The translations under genes and the position numbers were made by a program. Positions 24,014 through 31,780 of a stretch of 48,805 nt of DNA are shown piece by piece. Position 1 is the first letter of the stretch; every line of letters starts with the position of its first letter. The stretch is from an uncultured Fibrobacter sp. (GTDB lineage: Bacteria; Fibrobacterota; Fibrobacteria; Fibrobacterales; Fibrobacteraceae). Where the stretch lies: positions 1 to 48,805 of the forward strand of contig CAMHDS010000011.1 in assembly GCA_946183925.1 (NCBI GenBank). The letters are read 5' to 3'. The notes beneath the pieces are model-generated. The model ran no database searches. It was not told where the DNA came from and saw nothing but the letters and a program-made list of their open reading frames with translations.

Positions 24014-25045
24014 CGCCTTCAGGCTGAAATTGTTGGCAAAAAAGTCCTGGGCCTGTTCGCGCCGGATCCACTTGATTTCAGAAGACGCAGGCGCTGTGGC
24101 CTTGCCGTTTAGCCGTATGTAGAGTACGTCGCATTCCATCTTGTGGACGGTGATGTTGTGGCGGAACTTGCCGATGTTCTCGACGGACAGGACCTTGTCG
24201 GCGTCGACGTATCGCTCCGCCTGGGCGGGGAGGCCTGCGGTGGCGTTTCGCGGGCTTTCAAAGTGGGGTAGGGTGAACTGGTTCTTGAAGAATTTTTGAC
24301 CGCCGTGGACGGCCAAAATCTTGTGGTCGGCACTTTCCACAATCAGGACCGTTCCGTGCCAGTCTTTTGGGGCTTGTTTTTTTACGGGCGGAAATTCGGC
24401 GGTCCGGTTTTCCAGAGCGGCGCGGCAGGCATTCCGTAGCGGACAATTTGCGCAGTCGGGATTCTTGACCTTGCACACGATGCGGCCCAGTTCCATCAGG
24501 GACTCGTTGTGCATGTAGGCCTTGGGACTGTCCGCCACTTCCCTTGCGTAATTCCAGTAGATTTCCGCGGCATCTCTCGATTCCGTCGGCAAAAAATCCA
24601 GTGCATACAGTCGCGAAAAAATCCGCACCAGGTTTCCGTCCAGGATGGCTTCCCGCTGGTGGTAGGCGAGACTGAGAATCGCCCCTGCGGTGTAAGCGCC
24701 AATTCCCGGCAGTGCCTCCAGTTCCTTACGGGAGTTCGGAAACTGGGAGACCGTCTTTGCCGTCTTCAGAATGTTCCTTGCTCGACTGTAATATCCAAGC
24801 CCTTGCCAGTATTTGAACACTTCTTCTTCGTTTGCCTTGGCTAGTGTTTCAACATCGGGAAACCGTTTCATCCAGCGGATAAAATATTCCCGCACGGTGG
24901 AAACCTGAGTCTGCTGCAGCATGGTCTCGCTAATCCACACGGCGTATGGGTCCCGCGGTGCGTCCAGGTCGGCAGGCCGCCAGGGCAATTTGGCGGCGTT
25001 CTTCTTGAACCAATCGCGAAGTTTTTTTAGGGATTGCTCATCCAT
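23978..25045 (-). CDS. mutY: A/G-specific adenine glycosylase MutY
   Basis: MutY removes adenine mispaired with 8-oxoguanine. The 355-residue protein has WRPADLDAPRDPYAVWISE with the catalytic Glu in SETMLQQTQV, and the helix-hairpin-helix LPGIGAYTAGAI with the catalytic Asp in ILDGNLVRI. It also has the iron-sulfur cluster ligands in the spacing C-X6-C-X2-C-X5-C (CKVKNPDCANCPLRNAC). A NUDIX-like 8-oxoG recognition domain makes up the C-terminus. The ATG at 25045 overlaps the upstream lipoprotein stop (TAATG). A TTG at 25054 would add three residues. It is the last gene of a leftward unit and overlaps the convergent gene by 36 bases. Confidence 0.96.
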   Translation of the reverse strand: MDEQSLKKLRDWFKKNAAKLPWRPADLDAPRDPYAVWISETMLQQTQVSTVREYFIRWMKRFPDVETLAKANEEEVFKYWQGLGYYSRARNILKTAKTVSQFPNSRKELEALPGIGAYTAGAILSLAYHQREAILDGNLVRIFSRLYALDFLPTESRDAAEIYWNYAREVADSPKAYMHNESLMELGRIVCKVKNPDCANCPLRNACRAALENRTAEFPPVKKQAPKDWHGTVLIVESADHKILAVHGGQKFFKNQFTLPHFESPRNATAGLPAQAERYVDADKVLSVENIGKFRHNITVHKMECDVLYIRLNGKATAPASSEIKWIRREQAQDFFANNFSLKALERLLHRTDKP

Positions 25046-26211
25046 TACTTGCAACTACCGTATTTCCCGATAGATGTTATCCTGAATGAATCAGATTGAC
25101 CTGACGATCCTTTCATGACTATTTTGATTGCCGCTACCTGTGTCAGGAAGAGGTCCTGTTGGAATAGGTAAAGAAAACCTCCGTTCTCCTGTGCAAAACC
25201 GCTCCAGGGGATGTTGGCCGCGGCCTTTTCCGGGAGAAGTTCCGCCACATAGTTGTCGGCATCCGAGTCTGTCAGCGGGTAGCCTTCAGGAACAAGTTCT
25301 ATCATGATGGGAACATCTCCTGTGGTCTGGTAGGTAATGCAAATACCGCCCCAATCGGTAATGTTGGCGCCATCCATTTTGTTGTTGACCAGATAGAAGT
25401 AGAGTCCGGTGTAGGGAATGACAGAGCCTTTGCCGTTCAGGTTCGCTATTCCGCAGATTCCTCCGTTACATTCCTCAAGAATGTCTCTCATAAGGTAAGA
25501 ACTGCCGTTTGCCTGCATAGTGGGGAGCGAAATGTAGGATGTCCCTCCAATTTTACTGTCATCAAAGATGCCCCAGTTTCCAGAGGTGTGACTACCATCG
25601 TCAAATCCGGTATTTACGATAATATTGCCTTTTTGTCCGCACCAGAGGTCCCCGCATGCTACAGGAGAACTGTCGGACAACAAATAGGGCGATGAACTGC
25701 TAGAAGAAACGCTAGAACTAGATTCTTCTCCGTTTGATTGTTGCTCCTTGCCAGAATTTTTTGGCCCCTCGTATTCACCACAATTTTTAAGATCCGGGTG
25801 CGCTACCCAGGAGTGTAAGCCGAATGTTTCTACGTATTCACACGAATAGATGGTTAGGGAATACTCATTGAACATGGTTTCCCCTTCGTTTTTGGCGCCG
25901 CATTGGAACTGTGAAGCATCCCCAAAGGCGTACAAATCACAGTCCTGGGGAATCTCCTTGCTGCTGGAGGATTTCTCTGACGATGAGTAATAGAAAAAGT
26001 CGTCGTAGTTGGAACTGTAATTGTAATCGTATGAATTGTCGTGGTTGTGATCGTGGTCCCTTTCTTCATCCTCGTCGTCGCAACTACCGGCAAAACATTC
26101 CAGGGCAGAAATGTCGTTTTCTGCACCGCTGCACCCGCAGAGCGTAATCGAACACAGCAAAGCCAAACCGGCTGCGCATCCCGTAAAGAATTTTAGGTTG
26201 GTTGTATTCAT
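25045..26211 (-). CDS. Acidic lipoprotein with Asp/His-rich and poly-Ser segments
   Basis: This 388-residue lipoprotein has its signal peptide ending in LCGC (Cys27). It then shows an Asp/Glu/His-rich stretch (DDEDEERDHDHNHDN), a Tyr/Ser-rich stretch and two poly-Ser linkers typical of Fibrobacter surface proteins. The C-terminal domain (about residues 205-388) begins GFDDGSHTSGNWGIFDDSKIG and resembles the beta-sandwich carbohydrate-binding style seen in the GH5 protein here, though I would not name a CBM family. The Asp/His segment could bind divalent metal. AGAGAGGT precedes the ATG. It lies 18 bases from the outer-membrane gene upstream and overlaps mutY by one base. Confidence 0.82.
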   Translation of the reverse strand: MNTTNLKFFTGCAAGLALLCSITLCGCSGAENDISALECFAGSCDDEDEERDHDHNHDNSYDYNYSSNYDDFFYYSSSEKSSSSKEIPQDCDLYAFGDASQFQCGAKNEGETMFNEYSLTIYSCEYVETFGLHSWVAHPDLKNCGEYEGPKNSGKEQQSNGEESSSSVSSSSSSPYLLSDSSPVACGDLWCGQKGNIIVNTGFDDGSHTSGNWGIFDDSKIGGTSYISLPTMQANGSSYLMRDILEECNGGICGIANLNGKGSVIPYTGLYFYLVNNKMDGANITDWGGICITYQTTGDVPIMIELVPEGYPLTDSDADNYVAELLPEKAAANIPWSGFAQENGGFLYLFQQDLFLTQVAAIKIVMKGSSGQSDSFRITSIGKYGSCK

Positions 26212-26229
26212 TTGGTACCTCTCTATTCT

Positions 26230-27429
26230 TTAGAATGCGAAGAATATGCCTATGCGAGGCACAATGTTCAAACCGGTGGTATTGTACAAGAAAAACCTGA
26301 TGTCGTCACCTTCGCCAAAGGCTTCCAGTTCTTTTATTTCGTCAGAAAAGTTTTCAGAAGAGTTTGAATATTGAGACGATGCCATTGCTCTCGCGCTGTC
26401 TTCAAGTCCGTCGGGGGTGTCGGAACTGGACATTAGTGCTCCTACGCCAATCATGTTGGTGGTGATGTCTACACCGGCCAACACGCCAAAGCTTTTGGTA
26501 AACTGGTAGCCAATGACCAAGTCTCCGCCAAGTTCCAGGTCCAGGTTGTGTGTCGTGTATTTTAGTTCAAGGCTGGTGCTGGATATTTCGTCGGGCATAC
26601 CTAGACCTTGGAACATCTGGAAATCCTTGAGTTTCTTTTTGAACACGGCTTTTTGCATCTTGTAGTCAATGGTGAAAATCATGTGGATGGCCAATATGAA
26701 ACGGTCCGTAAGTGGAGATATGCCAAAGCCAAATTTGAAGTTGGCGTCAAGCCCGTTGAACTCGATGTTCTTTTTTCCGCCCCCGTCCCATTCGCTCATG
26801 ATGTAGCTGATGCCAAGGCCCACCACCGAGGAATACAGGCTCTCTTCAACGCGGACGCGGTTCCAGTTGATGCCAAATCCAAAGTGGCTGGCGTCTACAT
26901 CGTAATCGGGGCTTTTTAGACCGTAGGTTTCGGACTGGATGGGAATGGAAAAATTAAAACTTTGCAGACTCTTGTAATCTTTTTTCTTTTCTTCCTTCTT
27001 TGCCATGCTGTCGGCTTCCTTGCAACAACACCCTGCATTTGAATTCTCTGTAGGGGGAGCGTAACCGAAGTACCCGTAGAATCCCTCGGGCGGCTTTCCG
27101 TAGCCCTGCACGTACATCTGCTTGGGTGGCTCGTAGGCCGAGGCGGTTTCCACATAAGGTTGCACGTGTGCTTCCTGGGTGGAATCCTGCTGCGGCTCGG
27201 CGGCAGGAGCCTGCTCGGCAACTGCTGCAGGTTGCTCTGCGTAAACGGGTTGTTCAACGGTTAGATCCGGCTGTGGTTCAACGCCGGCAGGGGTTTGTTC
27301 CACAACAGGCGCAGGCTGCCCGGCGTAAACGGGTTGTTGTTCAACGCCTGTCGTCTCTTGTGTAAAAGCAGAAACGCTGGACAATGCCAAAAAGGCACCA
27401 GATAAGAAATAGGGTAGTTTTCTAGACAT
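26230..27429 (-). CDS. Outer-membrane barrel protein with Pro/Gln/Val repeats
   Basis: This 399-residue protein has a signal peptide (to about residue 23). Two copies of a 28-residue unit rich in VEQ-PVYA-QPA--EQ-PA--PQ-D follow (about 29-84), then a Tyr/Gly/Pro-rich segment with a CCC triplet and a Lys-rich stretch. The C-terminal half is a probable beta-barrel (GLGISYIMSEWDGG, LDLELGGDLVIGYQF) ending in IGIFFAF with a terminal Phe. No family is recognised. GGGGAGC precedes the ATG. It is the first gene of a leftward unit with the acidic lipoprotein and mutY. Confidence 0.78.
   Translation of the reverse strand: MSRKLPYFLSGAFLALSSVSAFTQETTGVEQQPVYAGQPAPVVEQTPAGVEPQPDLTVEQPVYAEQPAAVAEQAPAAEPQQDSTQEAHVQPYVETASAYEPPKQMYVQGYGKPPEGFYGYFGYAPPTENSNAGCCCKEADSMAKKEEKKKDYKSLQSFNFSIPIQSETYGLKSPDYDVDASHFGFGINWNRVRVEESLYSSVVGLGISYIMSEWDGGGKKNIEFNGLDANFKFGFGISPLTDRFILAIHMIFTIDYKMQKAVFKKKLKDFQMFQGLGMPDEISSTSLELKYTTHNLDLELGGDLVIGYQFTKSFGVLAGVDITTNMIGVGALMSSSDTPDGLEDSARAMASSQYSNSSENFSDEIKELEAFGEGDDIRFFLYNTTGLNIVPRIGIFFAF
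27178..27345 (-). repeat. Tandem 84-87 bp repeat in an outer-membrane protein gene
   Basis: Two imperfect copies encode VEQQPVYAGQPAPVVEQTPA and VEQPVYAEQPAAVAEQAPA, each followed by a PQ-D spacer. The region is likely to vary in copy number. Confidence 0.6.
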
Positions 27430-27468
27430 TCTTGCTCCCCGTGCAGTTATGTTTAGAATATATATTAA

Positions 27469-28923
27469 TTAAAGCCCGTATGCTTCTTTTTTTAATTTTT
27501 TAAAGTATTCGAACTGGGCCTTGGTGGAACTTTCCATGGTGTACTTGAGGCTACGCTCATGGGCAACCTCGCGCATCTTGGCGTAGGTCTCGGGCTCTTC
27601 CAGGTAAATCCGGCGGCATTCTTCCAGGGCGTTCAGCCAGGCGTCTTCGTCGATGGGGAGGATTCGTCCTGCGGCCTCGTCCATCACGATGTCGTGAGGG
27701 CCACCGTAGTCGCTGACCAACGCAGGGGTGCCTGTGGACATGGCTTCTACCACTACGTTTCCGAAGGTGTCGGTAGTGCTCGGGAACAAGAAGAAGTCGG
27801 AATCGGCGTAAAGGCCCGCCAGGGTCTCGCCGCCCTGCTCGCCAGCAAAGTGCACGCTGTTGTCGCCTTCGTAGAACTTTTTGATTTCTTCCAGGTACCA
27901 GCCGTAGCCTACATACATGAGTTCTACATCATCATGCAGGGCGGCAAACTTTTTCCACACCTGGTTCAAGAATTCCAGGTTCTTTTCCTTGGAAATGCGA
28001 CCGATAAAGGAGAAGCGGACCTTGCGCGCGTTCCCGACCTGAGTTGCAGTATTCCCGGCCTGCGCTGAGTACTTTTCCCACACGCCCTTGCCCCGCATGT
28101 CGGGGGAGAACTTTTCCAGCGGGAGTCCACGGGGCAGAATCTGCACCTTGTTCTCGGGAACCTTCAGCTGCGAGGTAAGGATTTTTGCATAGTCCTTGCA
28201 GGGGCTTACCACGGGCCTTGTCATGCCGTAGAAAATCTGCATGAGCCAGAGCACGTACTTGTGCATCCACTTTGCCTTCACCAGGGTCTTGGTGTAGGTG
28301 GGCACGTCGGTGCGGTAGTGGCTGAACACCTTGATGCCTGCCACCTTGGCGCAGAAACATACCAGCCAGGCGCCGGGGCTCGGCGTTTCGAATTCTATCA
28401 GGTCAACGGGGTAGCGCTTGAGCAGCCTGAGCACCGGACCAATACGGGGGATGGCCAGTTCGCTGTTGGCATACCCAAGCTGTTCCATGCTGAAAATGCG
28501 GGGGAGCAGCAGGCAGTACCCGTTTTCCACCACGCCGCAGGGGCGTGTGTTGAAGGCGTTTCCGGCAAGGAAAGCCTTCATGCCGTGGGAGCGCATGTAG
28601 GGGATTACGTTACGCAGGTTGTTGGCGATTCCGTTGGTCTCGTCCAGGTTGTCGGAGTAGAACAGGATGCGCACGTCGTCGGCGGGGCGGGACAGCCTCT
28701 CCTTTTTCAGGTAGAAACGGAGTTTCAGGAGCATGGGCAGGTTGAGAATCAACGTGCCAAAGACCACTGGAGGAATCATGCAGGTCCGCAGGTTTCCAGG
28801 AGGCTGGTGCCTAAAGCTGAACATCTTCTTGAACGTGCTGGTGACGTTGCGTCCAAAAATTTCAGGACGGCTGTCCAGCGTGTCGGTCGGCCTAAGCTTT
28901 GTTGAACTTGACGCAGTCGTCAT
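27469..28923 (-). CDS. GT4-family glycosyltransferase
   Basis: This 484-residue protein has the two-domain layout of GT4 (GT-B fold) retaining glycosyltransferases: an N-terminal acceptor domain with FYSDNLDETNGIANNLRN and VSPCKDYAKIL, and a C-terminal donor domain with FIGRISKEKNLEFL. The donor motif GLYADSDFFLFPSTTDTFGNVVVEAMSTGTP contains the EX7E-type glutamates. It resembles enzymes that glycosylate lipids in the inner membrane. A hydrophobic segment near residues 49-72 could anchor it. A repeated insert (QAGNTAT, QVGNARK) lies just before the donor domain. CAGGAG precedes the ATG. It overlaps the hisA 3' end by 32 bases, so the two are coupled. Confidence 0.92.
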   Translation of the reverse strand: MTTASSSTKLRPTDTLDSRPEIFGRNVTSTFKKMFSFRHQPPGNLRTCMIPPVVFGTLILNLPMLLKLRFYLKKERLSRPADDVRILFYSDNLDETNGIANNLRNVIPYMRSHGMKAFLAGNAFNTRPCGVVENGYCLLLPRIFSMEQLGYANSELAIPRIGPVLRLLKRYPVDLIEFETPSPGAWLVCFCAKVAGIKVFSHYRTDVPTYTKTLVKAKWMHKYVLWLMQIFYGMTRPVVSPCKDYAKILTSQLKVPENKVQILPRGLPLEKFSPDMRGKGVWEKYSAQAGNTATQVGNARKVRFSFIGRISKEKNLEFLNQVWKKFAALHDDVELMYVGYGWYLEEIKKFYEGDNSVHFAGEQGGETLAGLYADSDFFLFPSTTDTFGNVVVEAMSTGTPALVSDYGGPHDIVMDEAAGRILPIDEDAWLNALEECRRIYLEEPETYAKMREVAHERSLKYTMESSTKAQFEYFKKLKKEAYGL

Positions 28924-29707
28924 ATTTCACTCCTGTTCCACCGAAAAGGTCCAGCGCCGATCCGATGGTAAGGTCAATCTTTCCGTTTGAAATTTCTTTG
29001 CAGTGTTCCAGGTCGGCAAGGGTCCGCGCACCTCCTGCGTAGGTGCAGGGGATGGGACTGTGCTTCGACAGGAACACGATAAGCTCGTCGTCCATGCCCT
29101 GCTGCTTGCCTTCCACGTCGGCGGCATGAATAAGGAACTCGTCGCAGTAGTTCGAAAGGTCCGCAAGGTTCTCGGCATTAATCTCGATGTCGATGAGGGT
29201 CTGCCAGCGGTTCACGGCAATTTTCCAGCGAGGGGCCGCGCTGTTTACTCCATCAATTCCGTTTGCACTGTCAATTCCGTCTGCTCCGCAAACCCGCTTG
29301 CAGCTCAGGTCCAGCACCAGGTGTTTCTTGCCCACGGTTTGCGACAAAAGCTCTAGTCGCTCCCGGTCCAGCTTTCCGTCAGGGAAAATCCAGCTGGTCA
29401 CAATCACGTGGCTGGCTCCTGCGTCCAGGTATTCTTTCGCGTTGTCGGCGGTGATGCCGCCACCTACCTGGAGTCCGCCGGGGTAGGCCGCCAGGGCCGT
29501 CTTGGCCGCTTGTTCATTCCCTTTGCCCAGCATAATCACGTGGCCGCCTCTGATGCCGTCTTTTTTGTAGAGTTCGGCAAACCAGGCGGGGGAGCGGTCT
29601 GTCTCGAAATTCGTCTTGAGGCCTGTACCGCTATCGCTGAGGGAGCTTCCCACAATCTGTTTGACGCGACCGTCGTGCAAATCTATGCAGGGGCGGAACT
29701 TGGTCAT
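28892..29707 (-). CDS. hisA: HisA-type isomerase, eukaryotic HIS6-like
   Basis: This enzyme isomerises ProFAR to PRFAR in histidine biosynthesis. The 271-residue barrel protein is closer to the fungal HIS6 type than to usual bacterial HisA: FRPCIDLHDGRVKQIVG, LQVGGGI, VIVTSW, LVLDLSCK, NRWQT, EFLIHAADVEG and TYAGGAR follow the yeast enzyme almost segment by segment. A 6-codon tandem repeat (ADGIDS, ANGIDG, VNSAAP) is inserted after the DLSC strand. No other his gene is nearby. Its ATG overlaps the lipocalin stop by one base and its end overlaps the glycosyltransferase. Confidence 0.93.
   Translation of the reverse strand: MTKFRPCIDLHDGRVKQIVGSSLSDSGTGLKTNFETDRSPAWFAELYKKDGIRGGHVIMLGKGNEQAAKTALAAYPGGLQVGGGITADNAKEYLDAGASHVIVTSWIFPDGKLDRERLELLSQTVGKKHLVLDLSCKRVCGADGIDSANGIDGVNSAAPRWKIAVNRWQTLIDIEINAENLADLSNYCDEFLIHAADVEGKQQGMDDELIVFLSKHSPIPCTYAGGARTLADLEHCKEISNGKIDLTIGSALDLFGGTGVKYDDCVKFNKA
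29229..29282 (-). repeat. 18-bp tandem repeat inside hisA
   Basis: On the minus strand GCAGACGGAATTGACAGT is followed by GCAAACGGAATTGATGGA and the decayed GTAAACAGC. They encode a 17-18 residue insert absent from HIS6-type relatives I can recall. Confidence 0.6.
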
Positions 29708-30756
29708 TAGTCCTTGACCCCCGTTACGGCCCAGTCGATTTTCTTGCCCTGGGGCCCTTCGGCCCGGCCCCTGTAAAACAGGACCTCGCCGCCGGCGGCA
29801 AGCTTCATGGCCTGCCTTGCCACCCAGCTGTCAATCTTGTCCAGCAGGGAGGCCTTCTGGTAAGTCTTGTTCACGGCAAAGTTGAGGGCGGGAACGCCCT
29901 CCGTCCATTCGATTCCCAGGGTTTCTTTCGGGAACTTCTTACCGTCGTAGTTCTTGTCTCCGTCCTTGAGGCTTGTGGGCACAGCCACCTTCGCCCCTTC
30001 GGGGCCGTTGTAGATGACATATCCCATCAGCTCGCCCTTTGTACTTAAGGACACGCGACCTGCGTACATAGGGTTACGGGCGTTGGTGCTGAAGTTGATG
30101 GTCCGGCGGACCATGTCGGTGGCCTGTGTGGATTGCCAAATCTGGTCCATGTAGGCGTAGCCCTTTACGGTAAGGGTGTCGTCGTTGTAGGCGATTTTCC
30201 CGGATACGCGGCCGTAGGGAATGTGGATGTACTGGCCCATCTTTTCCTTGCCCACGTTCCACACACCGTTACCGATGACTTTGCCCGGCTCGGCACTTTC
30301 GAAGGTTACGTCCAGTAGGAACCTTCCGTCTTTTTCACTAGAAAAATATACACGATGACCCTTGCCTGGCTTGTTTTCCATCTTGTATTCGCCCTTGATG
30401 TCAATGGTGCCCGAATTCTTGTCGGCTTTTAGGCGCTCCGGCGGATACTGGCGGCCCACTGTATAGGTCTTGCCCTTGAAATTCCAGAAGGTTATGTCGC
30501 AGGTCACCTTCTGCCCAGATGCCGGTACCTGCAATAAAGCGTAGTTCACGAAGGCGCGGGTCCCGTTGTCGAAAACGAACTGGTAACTCCAGGTCTCGTT
30601 GAAATCCTTGCCCACTTTGGGGTGGGGCATAAAGTCCCCTGCGGTTAGGTTGCGCATGGCACCCTGCGGAGGTACAACCTCACCGGCAAAAGAAATTGCT
30701 ACGACAACGGCCCAAAGCCACACCGTCCTAACCAGAATGTGCGCATGCATCTTCAT
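29707..30756 (-). CDS. CrtC/AttH-like lipocalin-domain protein
   Basis: This 349-residue protein has a signal peptide-like start (to about residue 24, ISFAGE). Two beta-rich halves follow, with HIPYGRVSGKI and VKGYAYMDQIWQS in the middle. The GYAYMDQIW motif and the paired-lipocalin layout recall the CrtC/AttH/Svf1 group, beta-barrel proteins that bind or hydrate hydrophobic ligands. No carotenoid genes are nearby, so the ligand is unknown. It overlaps hisA by one base. The ATG at 30756 has TACATT six bases upstream and no Shine-Dalgarno; ATG at 30750 is an alternative. Confidence 0.7.
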   Translation of the reverse strand: MKMHAHILVRTVWLWAVVVAISFAGEVVPPQGAMRNLTAGDFMPHPKVGKDFNETWSYQFVFDNGTRAFVNYALLQVPASGQKVTCDITFWNFKGKTYTVGRQYPPERLKADKNSGTIDIKGEYKMENKPGKGHRVYFSSEKDGRFLLDVTFESAEPGKVIGNGVWNVGKEKMGQYIHIPYGRVSGKIAYNDDTLTVKGYAYMDQIWQSTQATDMVRRTINFSTNARNPMYAGRVSLSTKGELMGYVIYNGPEGAKVAVPTSLKDGDKNYDGKKFPKETLGIEWTEGVPALNFAVNKTYQKASLLDKIDSWVARQAMKLAAGGEVLFYRGRAEGPQGKKIDWAVTGVKD

Positions 30757-30762
30757 ACCGTA

Positions 30763-30768
30763 AATGTA
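30763..30768 (-). promoter_or_regulatory. -10 box TACATT, 6 bases before the ATG at 30756
   Basis: On the minus strand TACATT is followed by TACGGT and ATG. It is preceded by heptamer-like GCCCCTA, TTTACTA units, close to those before 13071. Confidence 0.45.
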
Positions 30769-30780
30769 GTAAATAGGGGC

Positions 30781-30834
30781 TTGAGGTCGCTTCGCTTTGA
30801 GGTGTGAGCGCGGTCGCCAAGGGCTCCCTTTGAG
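30781..30834 (-). repeat. Dispersed repeat modules in spacer
   Basis: Read on the minus strand, a CTCAAAGGGAGCCC module (30811-30834, one mismatch to 13002-13025) is followed by CCTCAAAGCGAAGCGACCTCA (30781-30802), the module inside rsmB. Together they fill the gap between the two cNMP genes and the lipocalin gene. Confidence 0.7.
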
Positions 30835-30847
30835 GTTGCCTCGCGCC

Positions 30848-31780
30848 TCATTCCACTAGCTTCTTGTCCAGCAGAGGGAATATCCGGTTCAGTTCCAGCA
30901 GGTCCATAATCCGGTCGAAATCCCCGAAAAAGAACTCCGCCTGTTCCAGTGGCTGGTGAAAGTCCAGGGAGGTCGACGGTGTCAGTATGCCTTTTTCCAC
31001 CAGGGCACCGATGGTGCGGGTGGTGAGGGTCATGCCGTGCATGGATTTCTTGGATTCTTTTTTCAGGTCTGCCGTAGAGATGGCGCTGAGCCCGTTTCTA
31101 AGCGGGTCCTTGCTCCGCTGCGAAAGCCTGATAAATACCGTCAGCACCATCTGGTCGGTCATGGAAAGGATATTGGGGCTGATCTTTTGTTCCAGGGCGC
31201 GGTAGCGCAGCGTCTCGTAAAGCAGGTGCACCAGTTCCGGGGACTGCACCTGCACCGAATCTTCTTGAATCTTGAGGACGCCCAGTTCCTGGAGGACCTT
31301 GAACAGCTTGCGGCATTCTTCGGGGCGTGTGCCGTTCATGCGGGCGGCCCGTGCAGAAACAGTTGCCATGGGGGCGGTGTTGCCGCCCTGTTCCTTCAGA
31401 ATGCCAGAGAGCAGGTACAGCAGCGAGGGTAGGGCCTGCACCAGGTTGCTCTTGCGGGCGTTTTCTTCGCCGATGTGGTTCCGGCGGATCAGAAATTCGA
31501 TGATGGACCGGAGCCACGAGGGTTTTTCGTCCAGGATGGCCTTAAGTTGTTCGTGTTCCACCACCTGGATTTCGCAGTCTTCTTCGGCCTTCAGGGTGTA
31601 TTCCCTGGGGGCGTGTTCCAGCAGGCCGAACACGTCTATGATGTCGCCCGGCTCGAAGAGCCTTGGAGTCGCGGCGGTCTGGGCGCTGCCTGTCCCTGAA
31701 AGAGTGCCCGAAATGACGATGTAGAGGGAACTGGCGAAGTCCCCTTCCAGGCACAGAAAATCACCGGCGGAGAGTTTCAT
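30848..31780 (-). CDS. Cyclic-nucleotide-binding-domain protein (second of a pair)
   Basis: This 310-residue protein begins with a cNMP-binding beta-roll (about residues 1-110): KLSAGDFLCLEGDFASSLYIVISG, then FEPGDIIDVFGLLEHAPREYTLKA. The phosphate-binding cassette is changed: the usual GE is absent, though the Arg of PREYT fits. The rest is helical, ending with a segment that could be a degraded winged helix (TADLKKESKKSMHGMTLTTRTIGALVEKGIL). It may be a CRP-like regulator or a non-DNA-binding sensor. Its start overlaps the stop of its paralogue by one base (TAATG). Confidence 0.85.
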   Translation of the reverse strand: MKLSAGDFLCLEGDFASSLYIVISGTLSGTGSAQTAATPRLFEPGDIIDVFGLLEHAPREYTLKAEEDCEIQVVEHEQLKAILDEKPSWLRSIIEFLIRRNHIGEENARKSNLVQALPSLLYLLSGILKEQGGNTAPMATVSARAARMNGTRPEECRKLFKVLQELGVLKIQEDSVQVQSPELVHLLYETLRYRALEQKISPNILSMTDQMVLTVFIRLSQRSKDPLRNGLSAISTADLKKESKKSMHGMTLTTRTIGALVEKGILTPSTSLDFHQPLEQAEFFFGDFDRIMDLLELNRIFPLLDKKLVE

